NCBI GenBank assembly: GCA_951394405.1 | Contig: OX596344.1 | Span: 2,046,001-2,110,000, forward strand | DNA length: 64,000 nt | Direction of reading: 5' to 3' | Origin: Coprinellus micaceus | Taxonomy: Eukaryota; Basidiomycota; Agaricomycetes; Agaricales; Psathyrellaceae | Shown: positions 33,764 through 44,800 of the stretch, in pieces | Layout of the letters: each line of letters begins with the position of its first letter | Numbering within the stretch: the stretch's first letter is position 1 | Program-made: the position numbers and the translations under genes | Notes under the pieces: generated by a model | Told to the model about the DNA's origin: nothing | What the model saw: only the letters and a program-made list of their open reading frames with translations | Databases searched by the model: none

Positions 33764-33901
33764 TTGTCGGTGTCTGGAGAGACGGAGGGAGGAAGGGCAA
33801 TCGGAGAATGCGGAGAGTTCGTTTCGGCGCTTAGTTGGCAACTGCTGTACATACCCGCGGTAAAGCGCGTGGTATACGCGCGGTGTGTGCGCAGTGTCCA
33901 T

Positions 33902-34295
33902 TTAAGTGCCTCTAGTCGCCATGCCTCACTCAGGCGTCTAAATATGAGCCGTCTGACCCCCCTCTAATCTGACCCCGGCTGCGTTTGCTGTTGTCCTATC
34001 TATATTATCAGAAAGACAAGTCGGAGGCGCCCAGGAAAGGGAACGTTATGAAGTTATGTAACGAGAAGTATGACGAGTGGGGCACACAGCTCTAATGCCG
34101 AGTAGCAAACAAGGCCAAGCTATTATAAGATTGGCCTGGCGTTCGCCGCATGGGGTACGCATGGTATGGTTTACAGCTGCCCTCGCTACACCCTTAAGTA
34201 TCGTAAATTTCGCCTCCCCCGAGTCCAGCCAAACCACTGCTCCATCTCCGCTTGTTACCTACCCCCCATTTTAACGGGTACTAACAAGCAGCAAG
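33902..34295. other. Divergent promoter region; no gene seen
   Basis: This 394-bp gap separates the minus-strand membrane protein from the plus-strand gene at 34296, so it presumably holds both promoters. I see no distinctive motif. Confidence 0.4.
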
Positions 34296-35004
34296 ATGGA
34301 CTATCTCCCTCTTGAAGGAGGATTCACCATTCGGCAATTCTGCGACGGGGCAGCAAGGTCTAGAAGGAACGCAAGAAGAAGCTACGTGATCCAAGTCGAG
34401 CTCTTCAAAGATACGAGGGTAGAAGAATGGTGGCGCCACGAGTTCCTAGTTTTCACTGTCGTTCATCCTGGAGGGGAGGGTCGCTCTTTGCTCGTCTTCG
34501 ACCGCGGCAGGCCGGAGGATCCGGAAGAACCACAAACGCTCACTCAGTTCGTCCTGGCCGGATTTAGGGGTGAGGCAGAGGATAGGATGCAGTTTCTCGA
34601 GATACACAGCGACGGTATCCGAATGAAGCTTGAGCATTCTGCTCGAGGTAAGGCGAGTCGCTATTAGGCGCCCAGGATTCCGACGGGTGCAGTCGTGTGT
34701 GCCAAGATTTACTGACGTAATGCAGTCCTCCACGTCGAGATCAAACAAGACACCTTCAGCCTCTCTGCTCTCGCTGCCATCATCAAGAAAGGCCCCTACT
34801 ATGGCAGGTATTCTGAATACCACCTGTTCTCTGCCAACTGTTGGTCTTGGGCTCGAGGTCTAGCACTCGACATCGCATTGCGCCAGTATAAAGCAGTCGT
34901 TGAAGCTCGCTTGTACGCTGGCGGAGATGCGGGCCCTCCCATGACAGCGGAGGAGCTGCAAGTCTGCATGCTCACCCAATATGGAGCTTGGGGAGGATTA
35001 CTAC
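34296..35004 (+). pseudogene. 5' part of a host gene split by a MULE
   Basis: Exon 1 (34296-34647) and exon 2 (from 34726) encode about 210 residues and run into the transposon at 35005, where a stop follows after 10 foreign codons (35033). The segment has a histidine in WWRHEFLVFTV, a LLVFDRG strand and an ANCWSWARGL motif; the His and Cys could form the dyad of a papain/NlpC-like fold, which is inference. Joined to 46163-48147 (one target copy kept), the six exons total 2,382 nt, or 793 codons, in frame throughout. I know no named family. The insertion should abolish the full-length product in this allele. Confidence 0.8.
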
Positions 35005-35043
35005 CAGGGGGCCACCGCCAACGCGTACGCTGAAATCACCCTA

Positions 35044-35700
35044 CCCCGCAGGGTGTAGATTTTGATGCCAACAATTGGCCTCGGCATTGGCGGCTGGGCG
35101 GCGGAGTTGATCACAGCCCCTAACGAATGACCCACTGTATCGTCTTTACCCTTCGTATAATTCCATATCTTCTTCTTGATATGACCCGGGAAAGCGCAAG
35201 CAAAAGAATCTGTGACTATTACGACTGTCGATTTCACTATATATAGTGACGCATTAAGTCAACCAAAGCACGAAGAAGCACACTGCCTCATTGCCCACTG
35301 CCCTCTCTGGGGACCCCCGAACCATTTGGAGGTACAAAGACATCATGCACCTTCTCCACCTGCCTACCACTACGAGATGAGCCTATCCCACCCAACCTGT
35401 TTGTTGCTATGCATATCTCAAAAGCGGAGGAGGGCGCGAGAAGCGTTAAACCCGTGGTTACGGAGGCTTGGCGGAGGCCTTCCGAAGCCTATTTAATAAA
35501 GTTGCATCTGGTACAACTGATATTAGGCCTATGGGCAAAGATGAGGCAGATAGGCATGAGGGGGGGAAGACGGTACAAAGAGGTGGGTCGCAAACAGCAA
35601 AGGAGCCCTCATGTAGACTAAGATCACAAAATACATATTCCGCCGCCCAGCCGCCAATGCCGAGGCCAATTGTTGGCATCAAAATCTACACCCTGCGGGG
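35044..35700. mobile_element. Fold-back element with perfect 62-bp inverted ends
   Basis: 35044-35105 and 35639-35700 are exact reverse complements over 62 bp, beginning CCCCGCAGGGTGTAGATTTT. The 533-bp interior has no coding content I can support. It interrupts the left terminal repeat of the MULE, whose sequence resumes at about 35706. No clear target duplication is visible, and the outermost bases coincide with MULE repeat sequence, so the exact borders are uncertain by several bases. Confidence 0.75.
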
Positions 35701-35885
35701 CACTTTTGAGATTTCGCATCCAACCTTGTTCCTTTTCAGGCGATTTTGTATTTTTAGAAACAGCTCAGTTCGCTGACAACTGATGGTTCAACTCGTGGTT
35801 CGGTATCTTATCACAAGCGCGTCGTGTTGCCTGCACCCGCCGTTATACCCCCTCGCCCCCCGCTGCAGTTGTTGAGGCTCTTCCA

Positions 35886-38800
35886 ATGCAGAAGGAGCGG
35901 CAGGGGAGGTTCCGCCTCGACACGTCCATCCCACCTCTCCCCGCCCATCAGGCCGCCACGGACTACCTCGCTGGCCGGTACTTGCAGTTCCCATCTAACC
36001 CGGACGCTGGGATTGTACGTTATGGAGACTTCGAGTCCGATAGGCGCTCTGGGAACTTCAACAAGGAGTGGAAATCCATGGAAGCGGTCAACAGCTTCAT
36101 CGCTCAGATTGAACTGGAAGAATGTGTTGTTAAAGTATTGGAGTGACCAGGAATCGAACCTGGGACCATCCGTTGACTAGACTGGACGCTCTACCACTGA
36201 GCTACCACCCTATGGATAGACAGTGTGCAGATGTTGATACTATGGGGCCTTAAACATTCCCCATACACAGGCTCGTCACCGTGTGGGATACAGTCACATA
36301 TAGCACTGCACCAATATCAAGTCTAGGCTGTCGATTGACCACTTCCAACATGTGTCGAGCTCCGTCATATTCAGCAGCGCAATGGTGTGGCGGGACGGTA
36401 CTTGGAGAGGCATTACTTCATATGTGCACGACGCGGTACTGGCGGTCCTTCGAAGTACGTTCAACGACATCCGGAATGGGCAAGGAAGGTTCCTTCAAAG
36501 ATAACTCACTGCAGCGCTAAATTGACGGTTAAACTCTACCCTGAGACCGACACTATTCTGGGGATGTACGACGGGGAACACAACCACCCAACAGGACGGG
36601 AAAATCTCTGCTTCACTCGGGTACCATTCACTGTCAGGGATGAGATTGCTGGACTCCTAAGGCAGGACATCAGCCCAGACAAAGTGGTGAGCATGTTCGT
36701 TCACACCACCGTATCCCTGTACTCACCGCAGACAATGAATTAGCTTGAGAGGTACCAGCTCGCCGCCGTCGACTTGAAGAGGGCACCACGCCGCGAAGAC
36801 TTCTTGACTCTGAGTGATGTTCTGCGTATTCAAAAGGGTATCCTGGCTGAGGCGACCCGCTACGATGCCAATGACGGCAGGTCCATCCTTCACTGGGTAG
36901 ACCGCCTTCGTCAAGAGGACTCCCTACTTGCGTTCAAGTCCAAGGCCTGTCCAGTACCTGTGGGTTCTTCTCTTGCCGGCGATACCTTTCTGCTGGCGAT
37001 CCAGATGCCTAGACAACGGTCAATTTTTCAAGAGCTTGGCGGTGATCTCCTCTGTATCGACGGCACTCACAATACCACCATGTATGAGAATGTCACCTTG
37101 ACGACCCTATTGGTGCGTGATGAATGGGGCCATGGGATTCCTATCGCCTGGATGCTTGCTTCAAGTGGGACTGAAGAGACTCTTGGTTATTTCCTCTCTC
37201 TGGTCAAACGAGCGAATCCAGGGACCTCTCCTACCTGGATAATGACGGACCGCGACCTTGCACAGATCAACGCTTGTGAGAAACTCCTGCCCTTGGCGAC
37301 CATTCTCCTCTGCTGGTGGCACGTCCTACACTCCTGGCAGCAACATTTCGTCATTTCCCAGAACGAAGAACTGTGGGTTCTCCTCAAGGCATGGATTCGG
37401 GTAACGGATAAGGACGAGTTCGGGAATATGTGGCTGAAGATACGAAGCATTGCACCGCCGGACTTTATCTCATACCTGGAAGAGTACTGGATGCCAGATA
37501 GGTTTCTGCGAATGTGGTCAGCTCAGTATCGCCGAGGTAGGAGCATCCTGGAGGTGTCGGACACCAACATGCTTGTGGAGGCGTGAGTCTACTATCTCTG
37601 TTGGAAGACAATGCTCATGTCAACTCTATCTCTACAAAGAATACCTCTATTTCGAACGTTTTACTTATCTTCTATTGTTCTACAGAGAACAACAACCACC
37701 TTGTATTATTCCTATTATACTCGCACTTATTGTTCTCTTATCTCCACCTTATCTCCATTCACTGCTATTGTTCTCTACTTATGGAACGTCTATTGTTCTT
37801 TCTTATTGTTCCGCATATAGGTTATCTATTGTTCTCCACAGTATATAGTCCACACTGTAAGTGGGTGAGTCCCCATCGAACTCTCCCCACTTACAGGTGC
37901 GTACCTTGTATACCCTACTTACTTTCAATCTAACATCGAACTCTCCCCACTTACAGTGGGTCATACTTGCATCGTTCTACAAGTTATGAGCCCCGGGCTC
38001 CTCTGATCACGCCATCCGTTATCAGACACCGCGGTAACCGCTCCACTGCCCCTCGATCGCCCATAGCCTACGGCCTCTTCTCGTGTGATATCTCCACCTG
38101 AAGCCTATCTCCCTTCACATTCTCACTATCTTCACTTTCGCTATTTACGTTTCGCTACTTACATTCCACTACCCCTCCTGATACTCAGGAGTACGTATCA
38201 ACTTCCATTACCACCTTCTACCCCGCGGCAAGCGTTCCCACTACGGGAAAGAAGCTATCAGGAAGTCCACAGACGCTTACTGTCTGCGGAATTAGAGTAG
38301 TGATCCTTCTTTGAGAGGCCTGATTCGGTTGGACTGGGGAAACGACGCAACGGTAGCGCTCCCTCCATCCAAACGCTTTCAGTAACCGGTACTCAAAGTG
38401 ACAGCGGGGTTCCCTCTGCGGATCTTAGTGTAAAACTTCAACTCCTTTTTAGGATATCTACGTATTGGTCCGTTTTACCTACAAAATCACGGGCACTTTA
38501 CCTATCACCTATCACTTATCGTTTCGTACCTATCATTTTATCCTCTCCCATTCTTTATCACCTACCATCATGGACTCTACCACTACATCCTCGCCCATCA
38601 TGCTCACAGCCTACACTGTGCAGCAGTGGAAGTTCACTGTCGAGAACAAGGCCTTCGACCTCAACGCCTACGGCATCCTCACTGGGGAAGAGAAAAAACC
38701 TGGGAGCAATGCCGACGACAAGGTCAAGTCCGACTATGCCAGTCGCCGCTCCAAGCTCATCGGCTACGTCCGGTCTACTCTCGACCACTCCCAACTCGAG

Positions 38801-41800
38801 ACCGTCCTCTCTGGCATCCAAGTCACCGACATCGCTGCTATCTGGGAGAAGCTCTTGGAAACCTACCAGCCCAAGACTTCTGGCTCTCGCATCAGTGTCC
38901 TTCAGGAGATGATGGCACTTCGAATGAGGTCCTCGGGTTTCGAGAAGGAGACCTACTCCGACTTCGGATCGCGTTGCATGGCGCACGCCTCACGTCTCAC
39001 TGCGCTCCTCCCGCAAGGAGCAGAATACCTTCCAGAGACAACACAGACCGTCACCATCTCCTCCCAAACGACATCGGACGGAGCAACAACGACGATTCAA
39101 TCCACCAGTCGGGGAGCATACGAACTCCTTACGCCCTCTGCTTTCGAGGAAGGATACACGGCTGCTCATCTCGCGCGCGATCTTGCGATCAGCATGATCC
39201 CCATTGGTCTTGGCAAGGATGACACCATCCTCCGCAATACGCTCAACCACATCTCCACTGGGGACGACAATCCCCTTGAAGTCCTCGATCACCTTCGCAA
39301 GGCCGACTCCCTCGCTCGCAACACTCAGCTTGCTGAGGGGACGTCCGCCGCTCTTCAGGTAGCTACAGCTGCCCCGAAGAAGAAGGCGAAGTACAGGTGC
39401 AAGGTCCACGGTTGGCAGAACACGCACGAGGACAAGGACTGCCGTGTCCAGAACTCCCAAAAGGCCAAGATCGCTGAGACACCTACCACAGCAGCGACTG
39501 CTGAGGAGAGCGTCATGATGGCCAGTGTTGCCCACATCGCAAGTCCCCTTATCCGTCGAGCTCGTAACAACCCCACTAATACTTCCTGGAACCCAGACTC
39601 AGGTGCAACCTCACATATGACACCCAATCGCAAATGGATCCGTAACATGGTTGCGGTGAAAATTGCTGTGTCTCTCGCCAACAACGAGATCGTCTGGGCT
39701 ACAGGAAAGGGGGAAGTACGTTTCACGCCTCGTATATATGGAAAAGTTGGTCAGACTGTGATATTCAACGATGTACTTTATGTTCCCGCACTTCGCAATA
39801 ACCTATTCTCGATCCTCTCCGTTGTTAAGAAGAGCAAAATGCGCGTCGTAATTGAAGGAGATTCGCTTGACTTCTTCAAGAATGGCGAGCTACTCCTGAC
39901 AGCTACCATCAATGGAACTGTTGGCTCTCTCAATGGGACAACGCTCGAAAACACGGAAACGGAGGCAGCCTACATCTCCAAGATCGAGAAGGAACTATTA
40001 CATCAGAGGTTAGGGCACATTGGGAAGGATCGTCTGGAGACGCTTATGCGCCAAGACTTGGCCACTGGCATCCTGGTGAAAGAGGGCACGGAACTCAACG
40101 ACACCTGCGAACACTGCATTGCAGGGAAGCAACATCGGGATCCATTCCCAAAACTATCAGCGAATCGCTCAACAGAGCTCCTTGGACGGATTCACTCGGA
40201 CCTCCATGGACCCCTCGCTGTACAGACACCAATCGGCTATCGATACTGGATCACATTCATTGATGACCACTCACGGTTCAAGGAGGTCGCCCTCCTGAAA
40301 CACAAGAGTGACGCATTCCAAGCCTTCAAAGACTTTGTTGCCAAGAGTGAGCGAAAGCTCGGCACAAAGGTCAAGGAACTTCGTGATGACAAAGGAGGGG
40401 AATACATGGGGAACGACTTCATTCAATGGTGCAAGGGACTTGGTATCGCACGGCAACACACAGTTAAAGCCACACCTCAACAGAACGGTGTCAGCGAACG
40501 ACTCAATCGCACGCTAACTGAAGGGGTCATTGCCATGCTCAACCAAGCACGCCTTCCCATGATGTTCTGGGGTGCAGCTGTACTCTATTACACAGACATC
40601 CTGAATGCGACCCCATCCTCTACATTATCGAATACTACCTCCTATGAAGTCTGGCATAAAGCAAAGCCCGATCTGTCCATGCACCGAGTATTTGGCTGCC
40701 GCGTATACGTCCATGTATTGCGCAAGGACCGCAAGAACGTCCAGTCACACACGGAGCCTTGTGTCTTTATCGGCTTTGAACCAGGCTACAAAGGCTGGAA
40801 ATGCTACAATCCAGTGACGAAGAAGATCACCATATCCCGGGATGTTATCTTCGCTGAAGGCACCTTCCCTGGTCTCTCGACCGTAGGGAACGAACAGGCA
40901 TACACGCCTATAGGCATTAGGGACATCTGGCCAGACGCCGATCTCGAACCGGAGAATCCACCTCTTGCACCACCTCATGCTCCCATCGCGCCACCACCGC
41001 CTCCCCATGACCATCCAGATGATGGATCAGACGAGAGCGACAATGATGACGATGGAGACCAAGCAGCACCTTGGACTCCCGAGCGACCTCCTAAAACTGA
41101 GCCTAAGACGCCAGCCACACAGCAACCGTCTGTCCATCCGTCAATTCCACCTACTCCTACGAAAAGGGATCCCTCATCTACTCCCTCAACGAAACAGCTG
41201 CTACCAATACCTGCCTTGTTCCCAGGGCTCCCTGCACCAGCTGAGGACGGACCCATGTTCCCAGAACTACCTCCTCCAGCACCAGTCGCACCTCCAGCAC
41301 CTGCCCAGAAACGCACCCGGCCACCTCCCCCTCCCCCTCGCGAATCAATCCCTCGCAAGGCGAAAGTTCCGAAAGCTCCACCGCTAGTAGCACAAAGCTC
41401 CCGGCCCGTACGGAAAACGGCAACGACCGTCAAGGACTACCAACTCGCGAGTGGAAAAGGGAGACGCGGTACAATTCCAGTGGCCAGGCGTGAAGGGGGT
41501 GAACAGGTAGCAGATCGAGGGGGTGCACAGAGAAACAATCAGCTACCCGAAACAGAGGATGAGGATGACGATGAAGATGACGATGAAGACGACGAACCTG
41601 TACAACCCATTGCAGCTGAGGACTTTGACCTTGACGACGAACCTGTAGACATGGAAGATGCACTACGTGCCACCAGTATACTTGATTCTCTCATCAGTCT
41701 ATACCACGTCCCCCTGGAAGAGACCCTGACTCTCAACCAAGGCATGGAAATGGCATTCTACATGGCACAGGACAAAGCACTAGGAGCAGCTACACGCCGT

Positions 41801-44800
41801 CCAGGAGATGCGCCTCGGACACACTGGGAAGCCTTTGCAGGACCAGATGGCGAACACTGGCAGACCGCAGCACAGGTTGAGATTGACGCCCTAACCACCA
41901 ATGGCACTTGGGAACTAGTTGAACTACCAGAGGGACGAAAGGTCGTCGGATCACGATGGGTCTTCCTCATCAAACGAAAGGCAGATGGCACAATTGACCG
42001 CTACAAGGCTCGACTTGTTGCCAAGGGATACTCCCAAATGCCTGGAGTAGACTACGATCAGACATGGGCACCTGCATCTCGTCTCACATCAATTCGCGCG
42101 ATCTTCGCCCAAGCCGCCATGGAAGGACACTTCATCGAGACCATTGACGTCGACAATGCCTACCTCAACGGAACAATCGAGGAGCAATACGAAGTCTACA
42201 TGGAGCAAGCGCCAGGGTTTGAGATCAAGAATCCAGACTCAAAGGGACGGAGATGGGTGTGCTGGCTGAAGAAAGGTTTATATGGCTTGAAACAGAGCGG
42301 ACGACTATGGTACCAAAAGCTAGCATCAGAACTTGAAGCGATCGGATTCACCCAAATAAAATCTGACCCAGCTATCTATGTCTGGGAGTTGGATGGGACC
42401 CGTATTGTTGTACCAGTCTTCGTTGACAACATCACCATAACCTCGAAAAGCCAAGAAAAGATCCAATGGCTCAAGGACTCCCTTGCCAAGGTCTTCAAGA
42501 TCAAGGATCTCGGACCCACCTCGTACCTGCTTGGAATCAAGGTTGACTACGACCGCGAGAACCGAGTCATGCGCCTATCCCAGACCCAATACATCCTCGA
42601 CATGCTTGCACGATTCAAGATGGAGGACTGCTACCCAGTAGGAACTCCAATGGATCCAGGAAGCGGTGCTACCCTCACCAAGTACATTCCAAACAAGGCT
42701 GACGATGAGATGATGAAGAACGTCCCATACATGAATGCCATCGGCGCCCTGATATACCTTATGATTGCGACACGCCCCGACATCGCCTACGCTGTTGCCA
42801 AACTGGCCCAATACAACTCCAACCCCGGACCTATGCATTGGAAAGCAGTCAAGCACCTATTCCGTTACCTCAAGGGAACCAAAGATCTGAAGCTCACCTA
42901 TCGTAACAATGGTAGCAAGATGTCTTCGGAACTCTTCCAAGCATACAGCGATGCAGATCATGCTGGGTGCCTTGACACGCGACGATCCACATCTGGATTT
43001 GTCATTAAAATGGGATCAGGAGCAGTTAGTTGGTCGGCAAAGAAGCAATCAACGGTGGCAGACTCCTCAACAGAGGCAGAGTATGTCTCCGCATCGAGCG
43101 CTGGAAGGGACATCATCTGGATGCGCACACTCCTGAAGGAACTTGGTCACGACGTCTCTACTCCCTCACCACTCATGGTCGACAACCAATCTGCACTCAA
43201 GGTTCTCCGGAACCCAGAACTCCACAGCCGAATGAAGCACATTGATATAAAGATGCATTGGATTCGGGATGCTATCAAGCGAGGCGACATTACTGTTCAC
43301 TTTTTATCTACTACCGATATGATCGCCGATATATTTACTAAACCTTTACCCAAACCTGCCGTTGAACGTCATCGACTCGCTCTTGGACTCGAGTAAATAC
43401 AGAGACATTACATTGAGGGGGTGTGTTGGAAGACAATGCTCATGTCAACTCTATCTCTACAAAGAATACCTCTATTTCGAACGTTTTACTTATCTTCTAT
43501 TGTTCTACAGAGAACAACAACCACCTTGTATTATTCCTATTATACTCGCACTTATTGTTCTCTTATCTCCACCTTGTGGAAGTGGGCCAATGCTGCGCAT
43601 GGCAATTTGACCTCGGCATTTTTGACTTACATTGGGGGTGGCTGCACACATGCCTGTGGTAGTGGCTGATGCAGACAGAAGGAGCCAACACACCCAAACA
43701 CTACCTACCAAATTGCTTGGTCACTAATCAAGTTGTGGTGTATGCCTGGATGAAAGCTTTAAAATATATCCAAAATTATATTTACTAGTGCAGTCATTCC
43801 CAAGATAATGTGTGAGGGGCTTGGAGCTCAGAAGTGTGGAACATGATGCATACCTGCAACTTTGCTGACTTTGATGTAAATAAAATATACTTGAACTTGA
43901 ATAAAGATTATTGTACACAGGTGTACACCAATTGAATTTGGAACAGTATGAAAAGAAGAGAATGTACTTCTACAGCATTGAACTTTGGACCAGCAAAAAA
44001 GAAATGCACTCACAGGAATTGAACCTGCAACCTGAAGCTTCATTCCTGCATAAAAGAAATGCATTCGCATGGAATCGAACCGGCGACTGGCAACTTAACA
44101 CCTGAAAAACTAATGCGTTCGCACAGAATCGAACTTGCGACCTGCTGAAATGGGCATCAATTTCTGGAAACGGAAGTTTCCGAGTGCCATCACGGGAACT
44201 CCCGGCCGCGACTGATGCACTCGGAGGCTCACAGGCTTGGCACTCACGGCTGGTGCATAATACCCGAGTCAAAAATGCCTCGGAACCTTATCTCCATTCA
44301 CTGCTATTGTTCTCTACTTATGGAACGTCTATTGTTCTTTCTTATTGTTCCGCATATAGGTTATCTATTGTTCTCCACAGTATATAGTCCACACTGTAAG
44401 TGGGTGAGTCCCCATCGAACTCTCCCCACTTACAGGTGCGTACCTTGTATACCCTACTTACTTTCAATCTAACATCGAACTCTCCCCACTTACAGTGGGT
44501 CATACTTGCATCGTTCTACAATCTCCGTAACCGAAGCACAACTGACTGACCTCATGGAATAGATGGCACCACGTCTTGAAGGGAAAATTCCTCGAGGGCA
44601 AGAGGAATCGTCGTATGGACCACCTCATCTTCATCCTTGCCACCGCCGTGGCAAGGTACTACGAGTTCAAACGAAGACGGCAGTTAGCAGGCTTTGAAGG
44701 CTGCAATCTCGAGGTAACGAAGCGATTTGATGTGGTGATGAAGAGCAGGGGAATTGTGTTCGGTGGCGTCGAGGTGTGTGGAGGTGTGCAGTTCCGGGAA

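Larger units (their letters stand above)
37599..44520 (+). mobile_element. Full-length Copia LTR retrotransposon
   Basis: The element runs from the 5' LTR (37599-37981) to the 3' LTR (43424-44520) and is flanked by the 5-bp duplication ATCTC (37594-37598 and 44521-44525). The LTRs start TG and end CA. Apart from one 709-bp insertion in the 3' copy they look identical over 383 bp, implying a very recent arrival. It lies inside a 53-nt intron of the MULE transposase, in the same orientation. Confidence 0.95.

Noticed and set aside
38465..38569. Upstream extension of the Copia polyprotein
   Set aside because: The longer frame begins with TTG; the first ATG is at 38570 and gives a normal Gag start.
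37599..44520. CRISPR-like or satellite arrays in the LTRs
   Set aside because: The repeated CATCGAACTCTCCCCACTTA segments occur only twice per LTR and are part of the LTR itself.
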